The notes: generated by a model from the sequence alone, not told the origin. Positions 1 to 9,255 are shown, numbered from the stretch's first letter. The stretch is 25,966 bases of DNA from Entamoeba invadens IP1 (GCF_000330505.1 NW_004191893.1:120884-146849), one strand, 5' to 3'. Program-made: numbers and translations.

Positions 1-57
1 AGACTTTCCGACCGACCCTTCGCCTACTACAATCACTTGATAAGTTTTGTCAGCCAT
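1..57 (-). CDS. Ras/Rab-type small GTPase, N-terminal fragment
   Basis: The gene runs off the left edge; only the first 19 codons are inside the window, read on the minus strand from the ATG at 57. They give a short polar N-terminus, a first beta strand (QVIVVG) and a complete P-loop GEGSVGKS, which fits the G1 motif GxxxxGK[ST] of Ras-superfamily GTPases. The P-loop binds the phosphates of GTP. Entamoeba has a very large Rab family and many Ras/Rho proteins, and 19 residues cannot separate these, although the very short N-terminus ahead of strand 1 suits Rab or Ras. A GAAC box lies 21 bases upstream of the start. Switch regions and the C-terminal prenylation site are outside the window. Confidence 0.8.
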   Translation of the reverse strand, partial: MADKTYQVIVVGEGSVGKS

Positions 58-70
58 CGATTTAATTCAG

Positions 71-86
71 TTTTATAAGTTCTTTT
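71..86 (-). promoter_or_regulatory. GAAC plus TATA-like core promoter of the small GTPase
   Basis: Read on the minus strand this stretch is AAAAGAACTTATAAAA. The GAAC ends 21 bases before the ATG, with a TATAAAA immediately after it. The arrangement matches other starts in this window and the known Entamoeba GAAC element. Confidence 0.4.
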
Positions 87-680
87 CAAAAAGGAAAAAT
101 GCAAAAATCTTTCGATTGAGAAAAAGAGAACTTTCGTGGTATTCCACACTTCTCTCTGAGTAACTATTTTTACGCTCCGTATTTTTACATCTCTGAATCA
201 CTTTTTCTTTATTCTCGGCCTCAAAATCGACTTCTTCCTCGGGAAGAGGCACACAATACTTCTGCTTGTGTTGTATAAATAAATTCACCTTTATGAACTA
301 TACCACAACTATTTTTTTACTATTTTTTCCTTTTTTGCATGTTAAAAAAATAGGGTTTCTGCATTCAGACTACCATGTTTTTGATTGAATTCTTAGGGAT
401 ATATTGGTGGTCTTTTTTCGTCAATTTTTAATAAAAAAAGTAGCCAATGATTTCCTTTATTTATCATGTTCTTTTTTCATTATGGAAATATGCTCACAAA
501 AAAAAAGAAGTTGCCTGGGATGTGTTTCATATGTTCTTTCAAAGGAAAATTTTGGTTCTCTTTCTTGTCTTTTTTGTCATGTTAATTCAATTAATTAATT
601 TTACTATAACTATAGAATTTGTAGTAGTTGAATGGATGCATTAGCTCAGCAAATAATTGAGTTAAGTTGATGCTTAATTA

Positions 681-754
681 TTATTATACTAATAATAGTA
701 ATAATAATAGTAATAATAGTAATAATAATAGTAATAATAATAATAAAATAATAA
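681..754. repeat. Imperfect TAA/TAG trinucleotide array
   Basis: About 74 bases of TAA/ATA trinucleotides interrupted at intervals by TAG (pattern AATAATAGTAATAATAG). It lies just past the stop codon of the minus-strand gene at 778-2169, so it falls in that gene's 3' untranslated region or terminator. Confidence 0.85.
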
Positions 755-777
755 CAACCACACAAAAAGTAAATTTA

Positions 778-2169
778 TTAGTCCGACCACTCGTCGTCGG
801 ACGCTTCTTCAGACTCCTCGTCGTCCTGAATGTCTTTTCTTCTATTTGCCATTGCTGTCGCCAACATTGAAGTCAAATCGCCTTGTTGAGCCGCAGTCAT
901 TTTCTTTTGCGGGAGGGGTTCTGTCTTCTTCAAGATGTGTCCCCCTTTATTAATGTCGTCCAAGAAACTTGCTTTTGGTTTGACTGCAGGCGCTTGTTTA
1001 TTCGATTGAGGAGGTGGTGGTATATTTGGTGGTGGAGCAAGTCCTGCTGGTGGTGCCAACCCTGGTGGGGGTAATAAGTCAGAAGGTGGGAGTAAAGGAG
1101 CATCCGTAGGAGTTGTGATTTGAGGTTCTTGAATTTTGTCTTTGAGTCGTGGGGCTTGTGGAGGGGGTACTTTAGTATTAATAGGCTTTTCTTCGACTTT
1201 TTCTTCGGGCTTCTTCATTTGTGGGACATCACTTTGTTCCTTAACATTCTTGTCATTCAGTGCTGGTGACTTCACAAATATGTCATCGACGTCTTCTTCG
1301 AAAGCTTTGAGTTCTTCGTTCACTGCAGTCTCAACGACTGCGTTCTTTACTAACGAATTTTCACTGCCGGGTTGTGCAGTTAATTGGTCTAACACACTTT
1401 GATCACATTTCCCTTCTTTCACGGCTTGTTCGACAGTACTTATTAAGAGTTGGACGGTCTCCGGATTACACAGATCCTTCCTTTTCATACCCGCCGCTTT
1501 TAAAACAGCTTTGAATTCCGGCGTGAGCAACTTTAAGTCAATTAAAGTCTGCTTTTTCGCTTTGATTAATTCACTGACTTCCTCTCCAATGTTGTCCGAC
1601 GCAGCACCGACCTTTTGGATCTCATGTGCATTCTCTTTTAGGACTTTAACTATTTGTTCTAAAGAATTCTTTTCTTTCTCAAAAAGATCAGCAAAAAGCT
1701 GGATCGTCCCACAATATAATTCTCGGACCATCCGTGTTGTGTCTTGAAGTCCTTGCACAGTGCATTGCTGTCTTAAGGCTTCGGCTGCTTTGACTTCCTC
1801 GAGAATCTTTTTCAATTCGGTTGGTTGGAGTTTCATCTTCTTCTCTGCATTGGAAACAGCGCCATTTGCTCGTTTAATGTCGTTGTCGTACCTTTTCTCG
1901 AAGTTTGTGAGAATAATTGGATATGTCGTGTAATTTTTTTTAATATTCGGAACTATTTGTTCATTGAAGAATTTTGTAGTTTCTGTTCTATTCGCAAACA
2001 TGACATTGATGATATCAACAACAGAGTTGATACCTTGATCCAAGTCTTGTATCCCTGTATTGCTTTGAAGCGCCAAAGCTTCTCCCAACATTTTTGTTTG
2101 TTGTGCTTGTGAAGTCTCCGACTTCAAATAGCCTTCACTTGCTGAGATAAGTTTCTTATAATTCTTCAT
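778..2169 (-). CDS. IMD/BAR-like protein with WASP-type WH2-central-acidic tail (Arp2/3 activator)
   Basis: Predicted 463-residue actin nucleation-promoting factor. Residues 1-215 are long, charged amphipathic helices whose pattern resembles the IMD (I-BAR) domain of MIM/IRSp53, which binds and bends membranes. Residues 215-250 resemble the C-terminal half of the WASP/PAK GTPase-binding domain (TPEFKAVLKAAGM, then NPETVQLLIST). Residues 335-398 are proline-rich (PPPP runs), suitable for profilin or SH3 binding. Residues 400-417 form a WH2 actin-binding motif (FLDDINKGG then LKKT). Residues 430-448 match the WASP central helix (LTSMLATAMANRRKDI), followed by an acidic tail ending DDEWSD, with the tryptophan that contacts Arp2/3. 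I infer an autoinhibited membrane-bound Arp2/3 activator. No WH1 or clear CRIB is visible. From memory, an IMD-plus-WCA class (WASP-and-MIM-like, WAML) has been proposed; this may belong to it. Tail assignment is strong, IMD moderate. Confidence 0.82.
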   Translation of the reverse strand: MKNYKKLISASEGYLKSETSQAQQTKMLGEALALQSNTGIQDLDQGINSVVDIINVMFANRTETTKFFNEQIVPNIKKNYTTYPIILTNFEKRYDNDIKRANGAVSNAEKKMKLQPTELKKILEEVKAAEALRQQCTVQGLQDTTRMVRELYCGTIQLFADLFEKEKNSLEQIVKVLKENAHEIQKVGAASDNIGEEVSELIKAKKQTLIDLKLLTPEFKAVLKAAGMKRKDLCNPETVQLLISTVEQAVKEGKCDQSVLDQLTAQPGSENSLVKNAVVETAVNEELKAFEEDVDDIFVKSPALNDKNVKEQSDVPQMKKPEEKVEEKPINTKVPPPQAPRLKDKIQEPQITTPTDAPLLPPSDLLPPPGLAPPAGLAPPPNIPPPPQSNKQAPAVKPKASFLDDINKGGHILKKTEPLPQKKMTAAQQGDLTSMLATAMANRRKDIQDDEESEEASDDEWSD

Positions 2170-2870
2170 ACTGTTTTTGACAGCCTTTAATGTTACTTTA
2201 ATTTGATGTTATGTGGTATTATTTATTTATATGTATAATTCGGATAAATTGTAAGATCAATCTAATATGAACTGCATTTAAATCATATGAAAAGAATAAA
2301 ACTACTAAATGTGTACTATATAATGACAAACCATGACATTTTTCTTAATTATCTCCTCCATCTTTTTCTCGTCTTTTTTCTCTTTCATCAAATACTGTCC
2401 TCCACTCATATCACTCACCTTTGTTTTTAAGTTCAACCGTTTTCTATTTGTTGCTAAAAAATACAATCGACTTTTTTGTATTTTTACTTTTTTTCAAAAG
2501 AAAATTGACCATATTTGTAGAAGAATTATAGTATATTTTACTGTATCGTATAGTATCCATAATTAATCATTTGAACGTCTGTTATAAACAATAAGATGAA
2601 AACATCTCTAATTATGTTGAAATTTATTGGGGTTTGTTTATAAATTAATTAATATTTACTATTTAAAATATTTTTACTATTCATCAAATTGTAAATTTAT
2701 AGTTAATAAACCCATACTTTTATTAATTAATAATATATATTGATTAAAAAAATACCATACTAATATAATTTATTAAACTATAATACATGGTTGATTCATA
2801 CTACTAGAACTATAGTATATTATAGAACATTATACAACAATAAAGAACTATTTAATTTTCAAGTCAAAGA
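2170..2870. other. Divergent promoter spacer
   Basis: About 700 AT-rich bases between two divergent starts. A pyrimidine-rich stretch at 2330-2420 yields only a spurious short frame. Around 2629-2713 a GGGTTT...AAACCC pair flanks AT-rich sequence as an imperfect inverted repeat. No gene seen. Confidence 0.6.
2841..2858 (+). promoter_or_regulatory. GAAC box with TTTAA, DHHC gene
   Basis: The sequence AAAGAACTATTTAATTTT carries a GAAC whose last base is 22 bases before the ATG at 2871, followed directly by a TATTTAA TATA-like stretch. Confidence 0.45.
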
Positions 2871-3708
2871 ATGGTGTTAAACAAGGACCAATTATTGAAC
2901 GAATTTTACGCGAGTGTTGAGAAGTCACTTGGGAAGATCTCCTATGCGTGTGTTCATATTCTTATTTGTATTCTCTTTTCTATATCAACTTTTTACCTCA
3001 TTCCCATCCACGTTGCTTCGACTGATAAACAAACTTCACAAGTAACATATTTGCACACATTTAATTGTCTCATTTTTGCTTCGGTGGAGTACTTTTTACT
3101 CAAATGTAAGTCGACAAAAAAGAATATTTACACGTATCGCACGTACTCATTTAAACGAGTTGGGTATTGCAAAATATGTGGTAAAGAGAAATACCCACGT
3201 GTCCACCATTGCAGTATTTGTAATTCGTTTGTTTATTAATATTAATAATAATAACTCTTTTCAAAGTAAGTAACACAAGAGGTGTACACTTCGAATGGAC
3301 CATCACTGTCACTTCTTAAATTGTTGTATTGGGCTTCACAACTTAAAGTTCTTCTTTCTCTTTTTATTATACGCCTTTGCAATTGTCTCAATCCATTTCA
3401 GGTTGTCGATACTCGTTCTTGTGTCGCATCAAAAGGTACCAAACTTCTCGTATGTACTCCCATCTATTTCTCTGTTAATATGTCTAAGTTGTGGTATCTC
3501 TACCTTTGTGTTACTCGCAGTGCAATTCTTACTCATTTCTTTTAACATGACTACTATCGAGTTCTTTGCTTTTCTCAATAAACTCAAACACGACGAATTT
3601 CACTTCAATCACTTCAACAAGTCACTCATCGAAAACTGGGAAGACGCTTTCCATGTCGAGTCATTCGCAAGACTTCTCCTCGCATTTCTACCTTTTTTCG
3701 ATTTGTAA
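2871..3708 (+). CDS. DHHC-type protein S-palmitoyltransferase
   Basis: Spliced gene: exon 1 2871-3226, exon 2 3282-3708, giving 260 residues. It attaches palmitate to cysteines of membrane-associated proteins through an acyl-enzyme formed on the DHHC cysteine. Two membrane segments (about 25-46 and 60-78) precede the cysteine-rich domain: C100, C103, H113, C114, C117 and C120 as zinc ligands, then D125-H-H-C128 with C128 catalytic, then NCCIG and N..FF. Two further membrane segments follow (about 140-165 and 175-205), then the conserved TTxE motif as TTIE at 209-212. Splicing is needed: it rebuilds ICNSC-TLRMDHHC across the junction, exactly the family spacing. The residue after DHHC is H where P is usual. 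The protein is short for the family, with almost no cytosolic tails. It runs convergently into the phosphoesterase gene. Confidence 0.92.
3227..3281 (+). other. Intron of the DHHC gene (55 bp)
   Basis: Begins GTTTGTTT and ends AAGAG. Removing it joins codon TC+G (Ser119) and restores the DHHC-domain cysteine spacing; unspliced, the frame stops at TAA just after the donor. The interior is TAATAA-rich. Confidence 0.88.
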
Positions 3709-3829
3709 TTTACTCACTTTATATACACATTGTATTGTTTAATATACGACAGCACAAGAATAGTATATTATTATAATCAAATAATTTATTCCATTTATTA
3801 TAAAATATTAATAAAATATTAATAATAAT

Positions 3830-4600
3830 TTACAAAGTATTAAAAGCACTTTTGTTGTTCGACTGGAACACTTTTTTATTTACCTTTTTATATACAACAC
3901 CCGAAGTAAGTTCTTTAATAAACTTTGAAAGAGTGACTGTGTTGTACTCATTTGTAGGTTCAAACTTTTTACCGTCAAATTTAAAAGTAATTGGTGGGTT
4001 CTTCATTTGACCAAAATCGTCTGTTACAGAGGCATTGACAAAGAAAGTTCCATTTTTATGAAGAACGCCTCGCGATGAGTGACAGTGCCCGAAGCAATGG
4101 AGTAGTGGGGGAGTGGTATCAACAAAGTTTCGAAGACGTTTAGAGCCGGCGTGAAATACACCGCCATGAATGAGTTGTCTCCACCTAAGTCCGTAGTCTA
4201 ATATTCCGAATGGGGGTTCGTGCGAGACACAAATAAGTGGCTTATGAGGGTCTAAAACGCGTGATAAATTGAGTGGAGGTGGGCAGTGGTATTGTATTCC
4301 CACAAATTGGAAACCGCCAAAATTGGTGATTTGTCCATTAAGAAGAAGATGAAGATTTTTGATACTGCGGACTTGAGTACAAATTTCGGTCTGTGCGGAC
4401 ATGTCATGGTTCCCAAGACTAAGAAAAGTATTCCCAACTTGTTGTGATTTAATCCAATTAACAAAGGAATCGACTCCTTTTCCTCGGCGAGTAATATCCC
4501 CACAAATTATTAAAAAGTCGGTGGGTTGGATTTGAACAAATTGATGAAAGTTGTGCGTGTCTGAAATCACAGTAAATGTTGTTGGACGAGGAAGTTGCAT
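3830..4600 (-). CDS. Calcineurin-like metallophosphoesterase, MPPED family type
   Basis: 256 residues. All metal-binding motifs of the calcineurin-like fold are intact and in order: D14-T-H16 (SDTHN), G34-D35 (GDITRRG), GNHD 63-66, H127 (SHEPP) and GHCH 171-174. The SHEPPFG...G...GHxH spacing and the later FVNAS (compare YINAS) resemble the MPPED1/MPPED2 branch (metal-dependent phosphodiesterases, cyclic nucleotides or similar as substrates). There is no signal peptide or membrane segment, so it should be cytosolic. The start is the ATG at 4600, with the DxH motif soon after, as expected. The last 45 residues are lysine-rich with no recognised motif. A GAAC box lies 17 bases upstream. Substrate cannot be told from sequence. 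Confidence 0.88.
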   Translation of the reverse strand: MQLPRPTTFTVISDTHNFHQFVQIQPTDFLIICGDITRRGKGVDSFVNWIKSQQVGNTFLSLGNHDMSAQTEICTQVRSIKNLHLLLNGQITNFGGFQFVGIQYHCPPPLNLSRVLDPHKPLICVSHEPPFGILDYGLRWRQLIHGGVFHAGSKRLRNFVDTTPPLLHCFGHCHSSRGVLHKNGTFFVNASVTDDFGQMKNPPITFKFDGKKFEPTNEYNTVTLSKFIKELTSGVVYKKVNKKVFQSNNKSAFNTL

Positions 4601-4609
4601 ATAGACCGA

Positions 4610-4625
4610 CTTTTACAGTTCGAGT
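4610..4625 (-). promoter_or_regulatory. GAAC box, metallophosphoesterase gene
   Basis: On the minus strand CTCGAACTGTAAAAAG; the GAAC ends 17 bases before the ATG at 4600 and is followed by GTAAAAA. Confidence 0.4.
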
Positions 4626-4810
4626 TATAATATATTATAAATATATCAATATTTATAATATACAATGTCTAATACAATTTAATTATTCCAAACTATATAC
4701 TTAATTGTATATAATATAATAATATATATTATATATATTATATATTAATATATATATAAATATATTAATATTAATAATAATATATTATATATATTAATTT
4801 CCAATTGATT
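4625..4810. repeat. Low-complexity AT tract (TATA/ATTA)
   Basis: Nearly pure A/T of TATAT, AATATA and TTAATA units, densest at 4700-4800, between the phosphoesterase start and the 3' end of the next minus-strand gene. No gene; the short plus-strand frame beginning at 4822 is antisense to a real gene. Confidence 0.8.
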
Positions 4811-4885
4811 ATATAGTTAATATGTCTAGTAAAATAGTTAAAGATCAATTTATAAATGAAATGGGACAAACACAAAACGATAAAT

Positions 4886-5740
4886 TCATTTCATCTCTGA
4901 TTCGGCTTCTCTCTGTTTCTTCTTCTTCTTTTTCTTTTCAAGTTTCTGAGCAACTTTTTCAGGCTTACTATCAACACAACACAACTTACAACAGCAAATA
5001 CAGATGATCAAGTTCATCAGTATCCCTACCAATATGAGGACAACACCCGCAATGAAGAAACTCTTTCCCTCCCCATACAATTGCCTGTCCAACCAAATGT
5101 CAGTCCCACTGCAATTCTTCTCGTAGTCGACTTCAAACTCTTTGCCTTGCGAACTGCAATGGTCTGACGTCACAACACACCGATATGTCCCAACAGCTAA
5201 ATCTTCAAAGACCCCCTCAGGAGTCCCTGCCTTTGTCTCTACACCAGACAGCGAGTAATTCAGAAGTGTTCCTGTCGTCTTTGCAGTACAAGTCACCTTC
5301 CCATAATTACCAGCGCAGTGTGGACTATTCACGACAGTTTGGTCGATGTTAGAGATGGTCTCATATGTCGAGATGATCTTTAAGTCATCTAAAATGATGT
5401 GGCAGTACTGGTAGGTCGATGTCCCGTTTTCCAATTCGAAGTCACGCGTTTCAAACGTATATAAAATGTCGATTTTATAAGTCCCTTCAGACACTTCGAA
5501 CAATGGTGATATTGAGCTTGATGTGTCGTTGGGTGTTTTTAAGTTTGTAATAGTGTATGATATCGATGCGTTGCTTGTAGTCAACTGGTTGACATATATT
5601 TTACCTGTTCTCGTATTAGGACACCCGGCATTAGTTAATGTGTACGTCAGCGAAAATTTTTGAAGGGTGGTACCATCCGTTTGAATGCAATCCATCTCTT
5701 GGGACTGACTTACAATAAACAATACACACAAAAGTAACAT
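4886..5740 (-). CDS. Type I membrane protein with two SprB-like repeats
   Basis: 284 residues. A short signal peptide (residues 1 to about 14, MLLLCVLFIVSQSQ) is followed by an ectodomain with N-glycosylation sequons at 57, 71, 105, 161 and 209. A membrane segment lies at about 228-250, with a Cys cluster CICCCKLCC at its cytosolic edge (possible palmitoylation), and a lysine-rich tail (eight consecutive K). The ectodomain appears to hold two related beta-sandwich modules, about 32-98 and 132-205. Each has a Cys/Gly start, a GK[IV] strand, a Y[ST][IL] strand, then FE-x(3-6)-GTY[KR] near the end. That layout resembles the SprB/Ig-like adhesin repeat. I infer a surface or endomembrane protein, perhaps adhesive; function unknown. 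Confidence 0.78.
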   Translation of the reverse strand: MLLLCVLFIVSQSQEMDCIQTDGTTLQKFSLTYTLTNAGCPNTRTGKIYVNQLTTSNASISYTITNLKTPNDTSSSISPLFEVSEGTYKIDILYTFETRDFELENGTSTYQYCHIILDDLKIISTYETISNIDQTVVNSPHCAGNYGKVTCTAKTTGTLLNYSLSGVETKAGTPEGVFEDLAVGTYRCVVTSDHCSSQGKEFEVDYEKNCSGTDIWLDRQLYGEGKSFFIAGVVLILVGILMNLIICICCCKLCCVDSKPEKVAQKLEKKKKKKKQREAESEMK

Positions 5741-6673
5741 GTCCCTTTCTTTTTCAGTTTCCTTTTTTCACAAGATGGTTTGTTTGAATGGACTTCGGTT
5801 CAACAGATTCTTTAATTTTTTTATAGTTCTTATTAGTTTATTTTTAGTATTAAAATTTGTGGATTGATTTTTTATAAAATGGAGTGATAAATGTTTTCCT
5901 GTTTTTTAATAAAAAAAATACTTGTTTTTAGTGTTAAATTATTGTTGTTGATTTTAAAGTGTTATGTTTAAATTATTTTTTTATTATAGTTTTAATATAA
6001 ACATAAGAATAATTTATATAGCATATAATTTAATTTATTACTTTTCATACTATTTACAGACTAGTTTAATTATATTATAATTATTAGTATATTAGCAATT
6101 TTGTTATTTAAAAAAATTCCTTTTCAAAATTAAAAATTGGTATATTTAAAATTTTAAGGGTTTAGTAATCGATAATGGTATTTTTCTAACATTTGAATTA
6201 TAATCAGTAAAACACTTTTAAATAAAAAATGTATCTAAATGTGTATTAATATTATAGTTATTTTTATTAAAATTGAATAATAATTAACATAAATAAAAAT
6301 ATGAACACTGAATTTTCTATTTTTATAGCAAACAAACTAACAATTACTAATAAAATGAATTATTTGATGAACTATATAGTATAGTTAATACCCAACAATT
6401 TTTTAATTCATTCCAAATAGAGAGAATGTATCCTGATTCAGTCCATAATGGACTCTTTAAAAATACTAATTGTCAACCGTCCAAAAATATATCGCCTAAA
6501 TTTCTTTCAATTTGTTTTTTACTAATTTTTTGTTTTTCTCTTATTTGCTTCCAATCGCCCACGTTCTCGTATTTCCTTGATATTTATTAATACAATGGAA
6601 ACAAAAGCGAAAGTGTCCATTTAAAATCTTTCACGCTTGAGAAAAATGAACGAAAAACTAACAAAACACTGAG
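5741..6673. other. Divergent AT-rich promoter spacer
   Basis: About 930 bases, very AT-rich from 5800 to 6540, between divergent starts. A GAAC box for the minus-strand gene is at 5798-5801 (57 bases upstream) and one for the RhoGEF is at 6648-6651. No frame looks coding. Confidence 0.6.
6629..6656 (+). promoter_or_regulatory. TTTAAAA and GAAC elements, RhoGEF gene
   Basis: CATTTAAAATC lies at 6619-6629 as a TATA-like element, and AATGAAC, close to the consensus AATGAACT, ends 22 bases before the ATG at 6674. Confidence 0.45.
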
Positions 6674-9223
6674 ATGAGTAATATTGATACAAGTAACATA
6701 CCTTTCGATTCACTGATCATCGAGACATTAGGAGAGAAGGAAAACATGGCCTGCAAGATGGTGAACAACCTTCTTCATTCAGAGGATGAAGAACAAATAT
6801 TAACTGGATTGGACAAAATTATGGACAATGCCAGACTCCAAGAGATCATTTATAAAGTAAAACCAACTTATTACCTCTTTTTGCTTGATAAAGAATTTGA
6901 ACACCAAGACGATGTCCATGACACCGTAGTTGAAATTTTGCGATCGATGGACAGAGAGTACTCCGACTATATTGAACGCCTTCTCCAATACGATGAATAC
7001 GCCACTAAAATACTTGCCCGTTTTCTAGAGAACGTCGAGACGACCGAGTACAACAAAAAGTCGATATTGTTTACAGTCAAAAACATGACCAAACACAAAC
7101 AATACGCTGCAACGTGGTATACTTTAATGCCAAGTGTGATGATGGAGTATTCTCCCAACTCGGAGAATAGACAAATTGCTGCTTATATCTTAGACCAAAT
7201 GGTCGGGCTTGGTCAACCGGCACAAGTCAATTTCATTAAGAACAATGGCTTAGTTCGCATCTCAAACATTTTTGAGACGAACGAGACAGAGAACATTAAC
7301 ACGGGCATAGTCTTACTTATGAAAACGTTTCTCTTGCGGGACAAGAGTGTCTTAAAAGTCTTCAATCAGTACCTCCAAAAGACAGACATCTTCGGTCGAC
7401 TTGCCAATTTCCTTGATGTTCTTCAAAAGGACGATTTACTTACTTTAGTCAAGCTCTTAAGTATCCTGATTATGAGTGGGGAGAACACTGAAGTCTATGT
7501 TGAGAGTGGGATTATGTTGTACTTAATTTCCCTCATAGAATTTCCATTTAAAAACGGAGTCAATGGAGACACGGTGTCCATTGCATTCCAAATTATTCAA
7601 TACGTCTTTTATAACCCAAACACAAAGAATAAGACAAACGAGTACGGGTTTACGAGTAAATTGGTTCAAGCTATTAGAAACTATAAGAGTCTCTCGAGCG
7701 CTTCACTTGATGTTGTCTTGAACACGGTGATGAACATGATGAATGAGCCAGAATTGCGAGACCAATTTGTCTTCTTCAAATGCAGAGATGAGGTTGAGAG
7801 AGTCTTTGCCAACTTCACGGACAAGCAAAAGGCGATGGCAAAGACGATCCTTGCGAACATTGAAGTCGTCGAACGAACAATACAGAAGGTCCAAGTCACT
7901 GATGAAAAAGCCCAAACGGATATGCAGAAAGTGTTAGGGTCTATTAAATATGCTGAAGAAAAGAGGGCACAAAGTCAGAAGGACAGTGACGACGTGATAT
8001 CGCCGACAAAAACGCCTGATATTCCTCGCACGAAACATGAGCCTTTTGTTGTGAATTTGAACCCAACGAGTCAAAAGGAGATTCCTCCAAAGGCGGAGAG
8101 TCCACAACCCAAATTCCAAGCCGCTAAGAAGAGAGACTCGATCAACGGAAGAAAGACCTTTCTGGCTGAAAGGAAGTCATTTAGACTCTCAAAGGGCCAC
8201 GACGTCACTCTTGAACTGCAGAACCTCCCGGAGTTTTCTCAAATTGCTTCGACGACGTCGAAGATCACAGTGGACGACGCAAAGGTTATAGCGGAGTTGA
8301 ATATGAAGAAAGAAAAGAGGAAGTTAATTATACAGGAGATGTACACAACAGAGAAGACGTACGTCACACAAATGGAAAAGTTTGTGAGTTCGGTGTTGCC
8401 CACGTTACTCAGTTTAATGCCGCCCGCCGCACAAATGGTTGGGAATTATAAAAACATTTTTGATCTTCATAAAATGTTTTTTGAGAAACTCGAGAAGCGC
8501 TTTTTGGCACAAAAGACGGACCCGTTGATTGTTGTGTCGGACCTCTTCATGGAACTTTTTGAAAAGAAAGAACTTGGGGACGAATATCTGAAGTACTTGA
8601 GTAACTCGGAAGGTGCGTTGAAGTACAACTTTTCGGCGTATTCGCCACAAATGAAACAACAAGTCATGAAGTGGGGACAGAGCTGCATCATCTTACCGAA
8701 CTTCTTGATTCTGCCAGTGCAACGTCTTCCGCGGTATATCTTGTTGTTGGAGACGTTGATCAAACACACGCCAGAAGTAGCTCAAGAGGAGTATGGAGCA
8801 CTGAAAGATGTTTACGCCCTCGGGAAGAAAGTGACGATGCAAATCGACTCGGAGAAGAAGAAGATCGTGAAGAAACAAACGCTTGACAACTATGAGAAGA
8901 GCACCACAAATTATCAGCCAAATGCGGGAAGGTCTTTCATACGTGATGGTGTTATGAGTGTCAAAGGAAAGTCGAAAATGGCGGGGACTGTTGTCTTGAT
9001 GAGCGACGTCTTACTTGTCTTGTCAAAGAAGAAAAACACTTTTGTTATCAAATATTCAATCGATTTGAATGCCATAAAAATTGTACCAAACGACTCCAAC
9101 TCGTCACTCAGAACTATTCAATTACTACCAGAAAAAGGTAAAGAAGGTCAGTTGACAATGTTCTTCCCAGTTGATGTAGATTTCGATGGGTGGTTAGCAG
9201 ACTTACGCAACACTAAAAAATGA
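6674..9223 (+). CDS. Rho-family GEF: armadillo-like N-terminus, DH and PH domains
   Basis: 849 residues. A Dbl-homology domain at about 545-735 opens with the CR1 pattern IIQEMYTTEKTYVTQM and has a textbook CR3 helix (LPVQRLPRYILLLETLIKH). It would catalyse GDP release from Rho/Rac-type GTPases. A PH domain at about 750-848 (RDGVMSVKG...VVLMSDVLLVL...FDGWLADL) should bind phosphoinositides or position the GTPase. Residues 1-400 are helical repeats rich in leucine and isoleucine, looking armadillo/FH3-like. Residues 400-540 are a low-complexity linker with SP/TP sites and a basic stretch. Such multi-domain RhoGEFs control actin, phagocytosis and motility in amoebae. The start is supported by the GAAC box. 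The ESF1 gene follows 180 bases downstream on the same strand. Confidence 0.92.
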   Translation: MSNIDTSNIPFDSLIIETLGEKENMACKMVNNLLHSEDEEQILTGLDKIMDNARLQEIIYKVKPTYYLFLLDKEFEHQDDVHDTVVEILRSMDREYSDYIERLLQYDEYATKILARFLENVETTEYNKKSILFTVKNMTKHKQYAATWYTLMPSVMMEYSPNSENRQIAAYILDQMVGLGQPAQVNFIKNNGLVRISNIFETNETENINTGIVLLMKTFLLRDKSVLKVFNQYLQKTDIFGRLANFLDVLQKDDLLTLVKLLSILIMSGENTEVYVESGIMLYLISLIEFPFKNGVNGDTVSIAFQIIQYVFYNPNTKNKTNEYGFTSKLVQAIRNYKSLSSASLDVVLNTVMNMMNEPELRDQFVFFKCRDEVERVFANFTDKQKAMAKTILANIEVVERTIQKVQVTDEKAQTDMQKVLGSIKYAEEKRAQSQKDSDDVISPTKTPDIPRTKHEPFVVNLNPTSQKEIPPKAESPQPKFQAAKKRDSINGRKTFLAERKSFRLSKGHDVTLELQNLPEFSQIASTTSKITVDDAKVIAELNMKKEKRKLIIQEMYTTEKTYVTQMEKFVSSVLPTLLSLMPPAAQMVGNYKNIFDLHKMFFEKLEKRFLAQKTDPLIVVSDLFMELFEKKELGDEYLKYLSNSEGALKYNFSAYSPQMKQQVMKWGQSCIILPNFLILPVQRLPRYILLLETLIKHTPEVAQEEYGALKDVYALGKKVTMQIDSEKKKIVKKQTLDNYEKSTTNYQPNAGRSFIRDGVMSVKGKSKMAGTVVLMSDVLLVLSKKKNTFVIKYSIDLNAIKIVPNDSNSSLRTIQLLPEKGKEGQLTMFFPVDVDFDGWLADLRNTKK

Positions 9224-9255
9224 TTTTTAGTTATTTTATTATTAGTTATATTATT

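Larger units (their letters stand above)
58..777. other. Spacer between GTPase start and WASP-like gene 3' end
   Basis: No convincing gene. At 73-288 on the minus strand there is a 71-codon open frame with fairly gene-like composition (residues such as VPLPEEEVDFEAENKEK), but it has no ATG at its start (it opens on GTG) and it runs through the GTPase promoter. It could be a decayed exon. The rest is AT-rich, with short frames in 404-644 that look random, and a TAA-type repeat at the right end. Confidence 0.5.

Noticed and set aside
73..288. 71-codon minus-strand frame as a gene
   Set aside because: It opens on GTG, has no ATG, and overlaps the GTPase promoter. Kept only as a possible relic.
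638..680. Possible tRNA (TTAGCTCAGC resembling an A box)
   Set aside because: No B box (GGTTCGA) follows and no cloverleaf can be drawn; the flanks are simple repeats.
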